Below, piece after piece: positions 43,613 to 51,866 of a stretch of DNA of 64,000 nucleotides. How positions within the stretch are numbered: the stretch's first letter is position 1; every line of letters begins with the position of its first letter. A model generated the notes under the pieces. That model made no database searches, was not told where the DNA came from, and worked only from the letters and a program-made list of their open reading frames with translations. This DNA comes from Flavobacterium aquiphilum. GTDB lineage: Bacteria; Bacteroidota; Bacteroidia; Flavobacteriales; Flavobacteriaceae. Location: contig NZ_CP114288.1 in NCBI RefSeq assembly GCF_027111335.1, positions 3,720,001-3,784,000 on the forward strand. The letters run 5' to 3'. A program made the translations under genes and the position numbers.

Positions 43613-45562
43613 TTATTTTTTCTTTTCTTCAGAAATGAATAATGCCACGCCACCACTAACTTTCAAATCAAATGTCAAAATATCTCCTCCTTTTATTTTT
43701 TCTTCCAAAACTGCTACTTTAGTTCTAGTTTGTGATGCATCGTCATCCTGATAAGACTTTACAATATACTTTTTCCCCTTTTCAAGAAAATTAGTTGGAA
43801 AACTTATTTTTCGGGCTTGTTTATTGGTAATTGATCCCACGAACCACTCATTACCACTTCTACGGGCCACAGTTGCATATTCACCAATTTCCCCATTAAT
43901 TACTTTTGTTTCATCCCACACCGTTTTTACTTTATCAAAAAATTCTATTTCCTTCTCGCCTTGATAAGCTGATGGTTGGTCATACCAATATAGGAACTGA
44001 ATTGGACTATAATAAACCACTGATAAAGCTAACTGATGTGCATGTGTGTTTTTAATCGCTTTACTATAATATGCAATGGTATAATCGGCGGGACCAGCTA
44101 AAAAACGGGTAAAAGGCAGGATGGTATTATGATCAGCATCCGGCATTTCTTCGTTTCCACGAATTCCTTCCTGCGTCATTAAATTAGGATAAGTACGGCT
44201 AAAACCTGTTGGACGATATTCATCATGAATATCAACCATTAAATTATATTCAGCACATTTTTTAACCGCCTCGTGTAGCCATGTTGTCCAACGTTGATTT
44301 CCAACTTGCACAAAACCAAATTTAATTCCTTTGATTCCCCATTTTTTATACAAAGGCAAAATGGAATCCAATTGCTGTATCAAAGCACGCTGATTAACAT
44401 AAACCCAAAGTCCAATTCCTTTTGAAGCAGCATAAGCAGAAAGTTCAGGTATATTAAAATCTTTATTTTCTGAAACTGTTGTCGCATCGGAACTCATTTT
44501 CATCTCGGGTCCGTACCAACCTGCATCCAAGTGAACATATTGCAAACCATGATCTGCGGCAAAATCAACACATTTTTTAGCATCAGCTTGAGTCATTTTA
44601 GCCACTCGAATTGCTTTTCCAGGTTTAATCCACGATACCTCTTTTAGTTGATTATCTGGATTTAAATTCAGAATAATATCTTTATTTACTATTAAATCAG
44701 TCGCTTTATCTGTAGCCATAATGACACGCCAAGGTGTAAAATAAGCAGGAATTACATCGACACTGCCATAAAGCGTTGCCTGAAGCGTATTTGTTTTTGC
44801 AGCATTCAAACTAAATTTCATTCGTGCATAATCTGTCATTTGCGCTTCCGCAATAGCTACTGTTAAACCATTTGTTAACTTCATTGTTAGCGGACGCTCA
44901 CTCTGTCCTTTCCAATCTTTCAACGGAAGTAATGAAAATGGTCCTTGAGCCCATGGTTCATAATAAGCAAAAGTTCCTTCTGGCATTGTGAACTGGGTTT
45001 GTTCCCCAACAATATGCAGAAATAAACCATTTGTTGGTTCCGGAAAATGATAACGAACCGCTACCCCTTCATCATAAGCCCTTACAATAACATTCATGAA
45101 ATAGCTTTTATTTTTATCGTAACCATCACCTTGCTTTTCTTTAGGAAGCTCACCTTTACGAAAGGAAATCGTCATCTCATTATAATTATTGCGAATACTT
45201 GAATTTTCACCATAAACAGGCTTCCAAGTTTCATTAGTAGTATTTCGTTTAGCATCGATAAAATTCAAATTCTCTCCCCAGACCTTACAGGTGTCATTAG
45301 GGATTGCAAGAGCCGATTCGAAAGTCTGATTTTCTATCAAAACTCCTAATTCTGATTCCAACACAATCATTTTTCCTTTATAAGAAAGGGTATAATACAT
45401 TTGCTTATCATTCGAACCATCTTTTTTTTGATAAAAAGTAAACTCGTAAGCTCCATCTGGTGAATTTAATTTTTGAAGGGTTTCCTCAATAATAGACTGC
45501 GACTGAATTGTCACAGCATATAAAAGGCACACTAACAATAAGTAAAACTTGTTATTTTTCAT
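43613..45562 (-). CDS. GH97 family glycoside hydrolase
   Basis: 649 residues; signal peptide ending TIQSQS. N-terminal GH97 beta-sandwich (about 30-290), catalytic barrel (about 300-560) with HLDAGWYGPE, DIHDEYRPTGFSRTYPNL and EGIRGNEEMP, and a C-terminal domain. Retaining GH97 enzymes carry a nucleophile Asp after the WG(V/I)KGIK strand; here that strand reads WGIKGIKFGFVQVGNQ, with Gly at the Asp position (near residue 415), so an inverting mechanism with Glu/Asp bases on later strands is more likely. Known activities are alpha-glucosidase and alpha-galactosidase; specificity open. Tightly packed between GH43 (7 bp) and the esterase (2 bp). Confidence 0.9.
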   Translation of the reverse strand: MKNNKFYLLLVCLLYAVTIQSQSIIEETLQKLNSPDGAYEFTFYQKKDGSNDKQMYYTLSYKGKMIVLESELGVLIENQTFESALAIPNDTCKVWGENLNFIDAKRNTTNETWKPVYGENSSIRNNYNEMTISFRKGELPKEKQGDGYDKNKSYFMNVIVRAYDEGVAVRYHFPEPTNGLFLHIVGEQTQFTMPEGTFAYYEPWAQGPFSLLPLKDWKGQSERPLTMKLTNGLTVAIAEAQMTDYARMKFSLNAAKTNTLQATLYGSVDVIPAYFTPWRVIMATDKATDLIVNKDIILNLNPDNQLKEVSWIKPGKAIRVAKMTQADAKKCVDFAADHGLQYVHLDAGWYGPEMKMSSDATTVSENKDFNIPELSAYAASKGIGLWVYVNQRALIQQLDSILPLYKKWGIKGIKFGFVQVGNQRWTTWLHEAVKKCAEYNLMVDIHDEYRPTGFSRTYPNLMTQEGIRGNEEMPDADHNTILPFTRFLAGPADYTIAYYSKAIKNTHAHQLALSVVYYSPIQFLYWYDQPSAYQGEKEIEFFDKVKTVWDETKVINGEIGEYATVARRSGNEWFVGSITNKQARKISFPTNFLEKGKKYIVKSYQDDDASQTRTKVAVLEEKIKGGDILTFDLKVSGGVALFISEEKKK

Positions 45563-45569
45563 TTTTCTT

Positions 45570-47237
45570 TTATTTCGTTATTCTAAACCAATCAAAATCG
45601 GCATACCCACCCATTCTAACATTGGGTTCGCTGATTGCAAAAATTCCAATTTTTGCGGAAATCCAAAGATCTTTTTCTGCATTTGCTTCTTCGCCTATTT
45701 CGACAAAATCACTTCCATTTTCACTGTAACTAAATTTACACTTTGCATTTGGAGCAGTGATTATCATACGCAACTGCACTTCATTCGAATTTAAAGACTT
45801 TTCTGCAATGATCTTTTCTTTTGTTCCATCATTAGCATTGATACAACTTACCTGTTGCACCCAATATCGGTTATCATGAAAAGCAATTGCTACATAAACA
45901 TAAGTTTTCCCCATAAGCAACAAACCACCTTTTTTACCTGAGGTTTGCCATTCGCTTGTTAGTTTAATCTTGGTTGTAGCAATAAAATTAGGAGCTGGCA
46001 ATTTTTGCAATAACAGATTGGGTACATTCCAAAGATTAGGCTCCTCTTTCTGACTAATAGTAAAAAGCCTCAAATAATCAGTCCCCGGAATTTGAGCACT
46101 CCACTTTACAGAAGAATTAGCATACCATTGCCATTGTAAACCTGGCTTACCGTTTAAAAATTCGTCACTTTCAACCGGATGCATGATCGGGAAATTTTTT
46201 CCTTGTATTGGTTTGGCATTAGTCAGCACAGGTTCCCCAATGCCGTTACTATCAAAATCCCTCCCAATTATAGGCCAATTTTCTTTCCACTGCATAGGCT
46301 GCAAATGCAATACGCGGCCATAAACCCCTTGATCTTGAAAATGTATAAACCATGAACTATTATCAGGAGTAGTTACCCAAGCACCTTGATGTGGACCATT
46401 TATTTTAGTACTCCCCTGCTCTAAAACGATTTTATCTTCATAAGGACCATAAATACTCTTGGAACGCATGGCCACTTGCCAACCATTTTCAACTCCACCT
46501 GCAGGGGCAAGAATATAATAATAGCTGTCTTTTTTATACAATTTTGGACCTTCCATGGTATGGTGTTTTTCGTGTGCATCAAAAACATTTTGTCCTTCAT
46601 CCAGCACTGTTGTCCCTTCGGGATTCATTCTATTGATCGTAAGCATGCTATTAATTCCTGCGCGACTTCCCGCCCAAGCATGAACTAAATAAGCATTTTC
46701 ACCCTCCCAAAACGGACAAGGATCAATGATTCCTTTTCCTTCCATTACCAATTTAGGTTTCGACCATTTGCCATAAACATCTTTGGTTTTAATCATATAT
46801 ACCCCGAAATCAGGATCTCCCCAATAAATATAATATTCTCCATTATGAAAACGAATGGCTGGCGCCCAAACTCCTTTACTATGTTGGGGAATATCAAACA
46901 CGGCTTCCGGAATTTGTTTGTCTAAAGCATAATTCATGATTTCCCAATTCACCAAATCTTTGGAATGCAAAATGGGTAAACCTGGCGTACAATTAAAACT
47001 ACTCGCCGTCATATAATAATCATTCCCTACTCTAATTACATCAGGATCCGAATAATCTGCATACAAAATAGGATTTGTATAGGTACCGTCACCAAGGTCT
47101 GATTGCCAAACTTTTGAAATATAGTTTTGAGAATTATACTGACCATTGTCAAATTGTTTTTCACTTATTGATTTACAAGAATATAAAGTGATAAAAACTA
47201 GTACAATATAAATCGCATATTTAATCTTAAAGGTCAT
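45570..47237 (-). CDS. GH43 family glycosidase, lipoprotein
   Basis: 555 residues; lipobox LYSC (Cys21). Five-bladed propeller (about 50-350) with base Asp64 in YADYSDPDVIRV, pKa-modulating Asp in GIIDPCPFW and acid Glu in HTMEGPKLYKK, all intact. A C-terminal beta-sandwich of about 190 residues (GKKGGLLLMGKTYVYVAIAF) follows, as in the beta-xylosidase/arabinofuranosidase GH43 group. Removes arabinose or xylose side groups in the periplasm or at the membrane. Between DUF4861 (29 bp) and GH97 (7 bp). Confidence 0.92.
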   Translation of the reverse strand: MTFKIKYAIYIVLVFITLYSCKSISEKQFDNGQYNSQNYISKVWQSDLGDGTYTNPILYADYSDPDVIRVGNDYYMTASSFNCTPGLPILHSKDLVNWEIMNYALDKQIPEAVFDIPQHSKGVWAPAIRFHNGEYYIYWGDPDFGVYMIKTKDVYGKWSKPKLVMEGKGIIDPCPFWEGENAYLVHAWAGSRAGINSMLTINRMNPEGTTVLDEGQNVFDAHEKHHTMEGPKLYKKDSYYYILAPAGGVENGWQVAMRSKSIYGPYEDKIVLEQGSTKINGPHQGAWVTTPDNSSWFIHFQDQGVYGRVLHLQPMQWKENWPIIGRDFDSNGIGEPVLTNAKPIQGKNFPIMHPVESDEFLNGKPGLQWQWYANSSVKWSAQIPGTDYLRLFTISQKEEPNLWNVPNLLLQKLPAPNFIATTKIKLTSEWQTSGKKGGLLLMGKTYVYVAIAFHDNRYWVQQVSCINANDGTKEKIIAEKSLNSNEVQLRMIITAPNAKCKFSYSENGSDFVEIGEEANAEKDLWISAKIGIFAISEPNVRMGGYADFDWFRITK

Positions 47238-47266
47238 TGAATTACTTTCTTAAATTGTTACTAATC

Positions 47267-48463
47267 TTATTTGATAATCACTAATAATGGATTAGCGACT
47301 ATCTTTGCTTGCTTGCCAAGCATTTCATCCCATTGGGCAGTATCTGAAACTTGCCCACTTTCTGTCCATGCAAAACCTGCATAATAGACAATCTTCTTCT
47401 CTGCATTTGTAACGATTAACAAATTACTTTGGTCAGGAGTTTTAGATTCATTCGCAAAAGCTGCACTTACAACTTTTGGATTTACAACAATCCCCTCACC
47501 AACAAAAGAACTATCTATCGGTTCCCAATGACGGAACCAACCTTTTGCTTTGTTGATATTTACTTGACCTTTCTTTTCGTGCAATGTAATTCCAAGTGTG
47601 TAATTTGGTATTTTTTTATCTGACTGAAAGCTAATTTCAAATTTTGAAAAATTCGAATCCAAATCCAATGAAATCCTTTTGATTTCATGTACTCCATAAG
47701 AGCTCCAAGGTGCGTAAGTCAATTCAAAAACGGCTCTTAAGGGACCTGTTGCTATTGTATTATATGCAATGTAATTTTTGGCTACCTGTAAACTATCCTT
47801 TTCCCAAATTCCTGTCCCTCCTGTACCGCGACTTGCTCCAACGTGATATGGATCGTAACCTTCGCCGTGTTCAATGTGGTAATAACCCGGTTTTTCTACA
47901 TTTTTTTTATACCAACTATCAATAATAGAATAATCTACTTTTTTAAGCCAAAGATCAATTCCACTCGATAGTGTTCCGCCCTCTTTGTGCTCCTCGACTA
48001 ATTGTTGTGCTACTGGGCCATAAGCCCTAAAAGCTACTTTATTGTTCTCCCATGCATAATCATCAATTCGCTCCGGAACAAAACGAGAAAAGGTAGTTAC
48101 TTTACTTTCAGCTACTTTTACCGTATCTGAAACGATGGAATAATTTACTACACTATTTGCTTTAATATCTGCTTCAAAAAGTAGTTCATCTCCTTTTCCA
48201 TCCGAGTTATAATCAATCCACTGCGTTCTCAAATATTCCTTACCTCCTTTAATTTTAACTCTAATATCTTTTTCAGAAGTATTTTTTAATAATTGCGATA
48301 ATTTGATGCTAGGAATGCTTACTATTTCCTTACGATTAAAATCAAGAGTATTTTTTACCTCAACATTTATTGTCTTCGGCTCAGGTATTTTAGAACAGCT
48401 AGTGGCATATCCATTTGCAAAAAAACTAGCCACAATAACACATAATTTGAAATCTATTTTCAT
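47267..48463 (-). CDS. DUF4861 family lipoprotein
   Basis: 398 residues; lipoprotein-type N-terminus with YATSCS (Cys23). The body matches the DUF4861 pattern: an all-beta supersandwich-like domain with WIDYNSDGKGDELLFEAD, the HIEHGEGYDPYHVGASRG motif, and LDSNFSKFEISF. DUF4861 genes recur in pectin and uronate PULs; catalytic activity unproven. The invariant HGEGYDPYHVG segment, rich in His/Asp/Tyr, looks like an active or metal site. In the seven-gene operon between GH28-like (17 bp) and GH43 (29 bp). Confidence 0.85.
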   Translation of the reverse strand: MKIDFKLCVIVASFFANGYATSCSKIPEPKTINVEVKNTLDFNRKEIVSIPSIKLSQLLKNTSEKDIRVKIKGGKEYLRTQWIDYNSDGKGDELLFEADIKANSVVNYSIVSDTVKVAESKVTTFSRFVPERIDDYAWENNKVAFRAYGPVAQQLVEEHKEGGTLSSGIDLWLKKVDYSIIDSWYKKNVEKPGYYHIEHGEGYDPYHVGASRGTGGTGIWEKDSLQVAKNYIAYNTIATGPLRAVFELTYAPWSSYGVHEIKRISLDLDSNFSKFEISFQSDKKIPNYTLGITLHEKKGQVNINKAKGWFRHWEPIDSSFVGEGIVVNPKVVSAAFANESKTPDQSNLLIVTNAEKKIVYYAGFAWTESGQVSDTAQWDEMLGKQAKIVANPLLVIIK

Positions 48464-48480
48464 ATTTTTTATTCTACTTT

Positions 48481-49923
48481 TTATTTAAAAGAAACTCCTT
48501 CCACATGTTCTCCGACAAAAAAACGAGCCATATCTGCAGTCTTATACCACTTTGGTTTTCCTTTCATCTCATCACTTATCAAAATCCCATTTATCATAAG
48601 GTTTTCAAAAGTTACATTCTTAATTTTTCTTTGTTCATCGTAGCCGGCGATGATAGATAAATTTGCATTTTTACCATTGTAATTTATATTACGAAAAACC
48701 ACATTTTCAATTCCTAAACCTGGAGCCGTACAATATTTTGTATTATAGAATACTCGTAAATTAAGCAATTGCCCTTCTCTAAAATCTTCGACTCTTATAT
48801 TCTCAAAGAGTACATTTTTAGCCATATTATTATCTCCTACATTTATTGCCATACAGCCTTGATAATCAACCTGCATTTCCTTTTGATCCAATATATCAAG
48901 ATTGATGTATTTCAAATTTTCAAGAACATCTGGATTTTTACTATTCCCATGTGTCCCTATCAAGATTGGATGACCAACATCTGCCCAAAGTGTTGAGTTC
49001 TGCATTGTTATATTCTTACAGCTTCCTGCATATTCCATCCGTGTTCCATAAACTGTAGTGCAGTCATCAGAAGAGCGTACAAAAACGCCATCAAATAATA
49101 CATTACTGCTAGCCATTACATTCATACCGTCACCCCACCCATAAAAACTGATTGTTTTAACGTTCTTGATTTTTACACCATCAGATTCCCCTGTAAAACA
49201 CTGAGAAGCAAAAAGGTCTTCCACATTTACATTTTGAGAATGGGCTATGCGTATTCCAAGTTTAGTTTCTTGGTCTACCATTCCTCTGCCTATTATATTC
49301 ACATTTGAAACACTATCTACTACAATCTGCCCTTTAAGTACTGCACCTCCGGCCAAATAGACCGTTTTATTAGAAGCTACTTTTAATTTTTGATTGGATA
49401 TTTCGTGAATTCCGGGGCCAAAATAAATCACATTTGGATCCTTTGGATTTGGAACGTTAGTTTCGATAGGGTTAGCAAATAAATGAAGGTTATGAAATAT
49501 GTCATCGTTAATTTCTACCGATAAATTAGCAGGATTCGATAGCGAAAAACTCAAGGTATTTCCTTTTATTTTTGGTTCTATTCCATAAGACAATGGTCTT
49601 ATCCGGGCTTTGTTAATCAAACCTTTATTTGAAGTAACTGAAACTTCCACTGTTCCCGAAAAATCAAAATAAGCCATTGAAGCTTTTTGCACCGAATGCC
49701 CGGATCCCACTACCTGATCTACTTTTACTCCATACTCAAATAAGTCTTTCCACTCTCCTCCTGGTTTCCTTACTTTTACTGAAAAGTCATTGTTGTGCAT
49801 GCTTTTTTGAATATCGTCAGTTATTTTATAAACTACCAATTCTTGAGCATTCATTTCAAATATTCCAGACAATAGCAAAACTGCTATTGTTATTCCTGAC
49901 CAAAATCTCTCTTTAAATATCAT
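48481..49923 (-). CDS. GH28-like right-handed beta-helix glycosidase
   Basis: 480 residues; signal peptide ending FEMNAQ. N-terminal beta-sandwich (about 30-150) then a beta-helix (about 160-470) with helix-repeat hydrophobics such as KNITMQNSTLW and KNVLFENIRV. Polar site residues seen are GWGDGMNV, VRSSDDCTTVYG and GHPILIGTHG, corresponding to the NxD / DD / GHG regions of GH28. The layout also recalls GH49 dextranases. Likely cleaves a uronate-containing backbone or branch. Overlaps the preceding fusion gene by 1 bp. Confidence 0.8.
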   Translation of the reverse strand: MIFKERFWSGITIAVLLLSGIFEMNAQELVVYKITDDIQKSMHNNDFSVKVRKPGGEWKDLFEYGVKVDQVVGSGHSVQKASMAYFDFSGTVEVSVTSNKGLINKARIRPLSYGIEPKIKGNTLSFSLSNPANLSVEINDDIFHNLHLFANPIETNVPNPKDPNVIYFGPGIHEISNQKLKVASNKTVYLAGGAVLKGQIVVDSVSNVNIIGRGMVDQETKLGIRIAHSQNVNVEDLFASQCFTGESDGVKIKNVKTISFYGWGDGMNVMASSNVLFDGVFVRSSDDCTTVYGTRMEYAGSCKNITMQNSTLWADVGHPILIGTHGNSKNPDVLENLKYINLDILDQKEMQVDYQGCMAINVGDNNMAKNVLFENIRVEDFREGQLLNLRVFYNTKYCTAPGLGIENVVFRNINYNGKNANLSIIAGYDEQRKIKNVTFENLMINGILISDEMKGKPKWYKTADMARFFVGEHVEGVSFK

Positions 49924-51866
49924 TACTTGTTTTTATTTGTTTTTAAAAAGTCCATAACCAATCGATTAAAATCAACTGGGTTTTCTAAATTACTCACGTG
50001 ACCTGCATTTGGAACCAAAACTTGGACAGCACTTGGCACACATTTCAATAATTTATTGACACGATTTTTATCTGCTTCTCCTGTCAAAACCATTACTGGA
50101 ACTGTTACTTTTTGTTTCTTCAAAATAGAAATAGCGTCATTTCCTAAAACCAGTCGAGGTTCTGCATGAAGTGGTTGCCATTGATCCCATTTGTAAATCA
50201 TATCCCAAACAGGTCTTCTTATCGCTTCTAAATTAGTTCCTCCATTACTCATCAAACCATTTAACCAATCCCATTTCTGAGTCATAGTTCCTCTTTGCTT
50301 CACTTTTGCTATTTCAACTCGTCGAACAGCCAATTGCTCTTTTGTCCAAGGCTCAGATGGGCCGGGAACCGGAAAAATATCTCCGCTGGCAGCTATAATT
50401 GATAAAAGACGTTCTTGATGCAAAGCCAAAAAATCTGTAGCTATAAAACCTCCCATGGAAAGTCCAACCAAATGTGCTTTTTTGATTTTAAGTCTATTCA
50501 TCAACTTCAAAAGATCATCGGCATGTAAAAATGCTAAATCCTCTTTTGGCTTATCCGAATAACCGTATCCTCTGCAATCATATCGAATAACCCTATACTT
50601 CTTGGCAAACTCAAAAAACTGAGGATCCCATTCGCTGTGATCAAAGGAATGCCCATGAATAAAAATTACAGGCACTCCATTTCCCAATTCCTCATAATAT
50701 AATTTTGCATCACCGACATTTACAAAACCTGTCTTTACCTCTTTTGGCAGGGCACTATTTTTATAAACATCCCTTACCATTATTGGCAAGACAGGACTAT
50801 TGTAGAAAGATGAAAAACCAGCTTTATTCGCCTTTTCTACATTGACATGGGTTAAAAAAAAACCATATGTATTGGTTGTTTTATCAATCCAGGGATAAGC
50901 ACCCGCCCAGCTTGGACTACTAATTAATACAGCATTCCCTTTTACGTCCAATTCTTCTCTCCATTCACCAAGTCCATATACCCCATTATGTTTTTCGGCC
51001 CGCACTCTTTTTACATATTCAGGATCGACTACCTTGGCATCTCCTACCTGGTCTGATTGCATTAAAAAAATAGATTCTTGCTTTAGAATTCGTTTCCCTT
51101 TATAATTTCCTTCATGACTAATCATATCTAAAAAATGGATATAATCATAAAGCTTACTTTTGGCACCACCGCCAAGCATTGGACTATGTCCACCACTATT
51201 ATCCACGGGAACAAAATGCGTGTTTTTCATCACTAATGGTATGGCAATGTTCTCCTGAAAAATAGTTTCAAAATCTTTTCCGGTAGCTAACTCAGCCATT
51301 CTTCCAGCCACCTGCATTGCTAATCCTCCATAATGAAACGAAGTCCCTGGTTGCCTTTCAGCCGGTATATTAACAATGTGTTTTACCGATTCCTCCAATG
51401 TTTGGTAATTATCTGTAACCGAATCCTTAGGTTGGTAATCTGGAAAACCTGAAGTATGAGAAAAAAGTTGTCTTAAAGTGGCTTCTCCTTTTGCATCTTT
51501 AAATTCAGGTAACCATTTTTTCACTTTGTCATCCCAAGAAAGGTTTGTTTTTTCAACAACTGAGGCTATTGTAGCTGCAGCTAACCATTTCCCAGCTGAG
51601 GCAATAAAAATTTGACTATCTTTATTATAATTTCCAAAGATCTTTTCATAAACAACAATGTCATTCTTAACAATTACAATCGATGCTCCAGAGTAATAAC
51701 TACTATCCACCCAAGTTTGGATCTTATGCTCGACAGTTGAAAAATCATATTTTCTTTCCTTTTTTCGAAACTTGGTCTGACCAGATACATTATTACACCA
51801 TATCGACAGGATTACCAATAGTGCAACTGGAAAAAATTTAGTATGCGTACAAACAAACACTTTCAT
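49923..51866 (-). CDS. Two-domain fusion: beta-lactamase-type serine hydrolase plus alpha/beta hydrolase
   Basis: 647 residues with a membrane or signal segment at 11-30. Residues 40-380 form a class-C beta-lactamase-like serine hydrolase with Ser90-x-x-Lys93 (IASAGKWLAA) and Tyr179 in FHYGG, typical of EstB/CubicO esterases rather than drug resistance. Residues 395-647 form a separate alpha/beta hydrolase with oxyanion segment FIHGHSFDHSEW, nucleophile elbow VGLSMGGF (Ser near 470), acid in TGEADKNRV and His in NAGHVSNLE. Both active sites look complete, so one exported protein carries two esterase-type centres. Start overlaps the heparinase-type gene by 1 bp and its stop overlaps the GH28-like gene. 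Probably removes two kinds of ester. Confidence 0.88.
   Translation of the reverse strand: MKVFVCTHTKFFPVALLVILSIWCNNVSGQTKFRKKERKYDFSTVEHKIQTWVDSSYYSGASIVIVKNDIVVYEKIFGNYNKDSQIFIASAGKWLAAATIASVVEKTNLSWDDKVKKWLPEFKDAKGEATLRQLFSHTSGFPDYQPKDSVTDNYQTLEESVKHIVNIPAERQPGTSFHYGGLAMQVAGRMAELATGKDFETIFQENIAIPLVMKNTHFVPVDNSGGHSPMLGGGAKSKLYDYIHFLDMISHEGNYKGKRILKQESIFLMQSDQVGDAKVVDPEYVKRVRAEKHNGVYGLGEWREELDVKGNAVLISSPSWAGAYPWIDKTTNTYGFFLTHVNVEKANKAGFSSFYNSPVLPIMVRDVYKNSALPKEVKTGFVNVGDAKLYYEELGNGVPVIFIHGHSFDHSEWDPQFFEFAKKYRVIRYDCRGYGYSDKPKEDLAFLHADDLLKLMNRLKIKKAHLVGLSMGGFIATDFLALHQERLLSIIAASGDIFPVPGPSEPWTKEQLAVRRVEIAKVKQRGTMTQKWDWLNGLMSNGGTNLEAIRRPVWDMIYKWDQWQPLHAEPRLVLGNDAISILKKQKVTVPVMVLTGEADKNRVNKLLKCVPSAVQVLVPNAGHVSNLENPVDFNRLVMDFLKTNKNK

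Noticed and set aside
49923..51866. Antibiotic-resistance beta-lactamase
   Set aside because: The SxxK/Tyr domain resembles EstB-type esterases, is fused to an alpha/beta hydrolase and lies in a polysaccharide operon.
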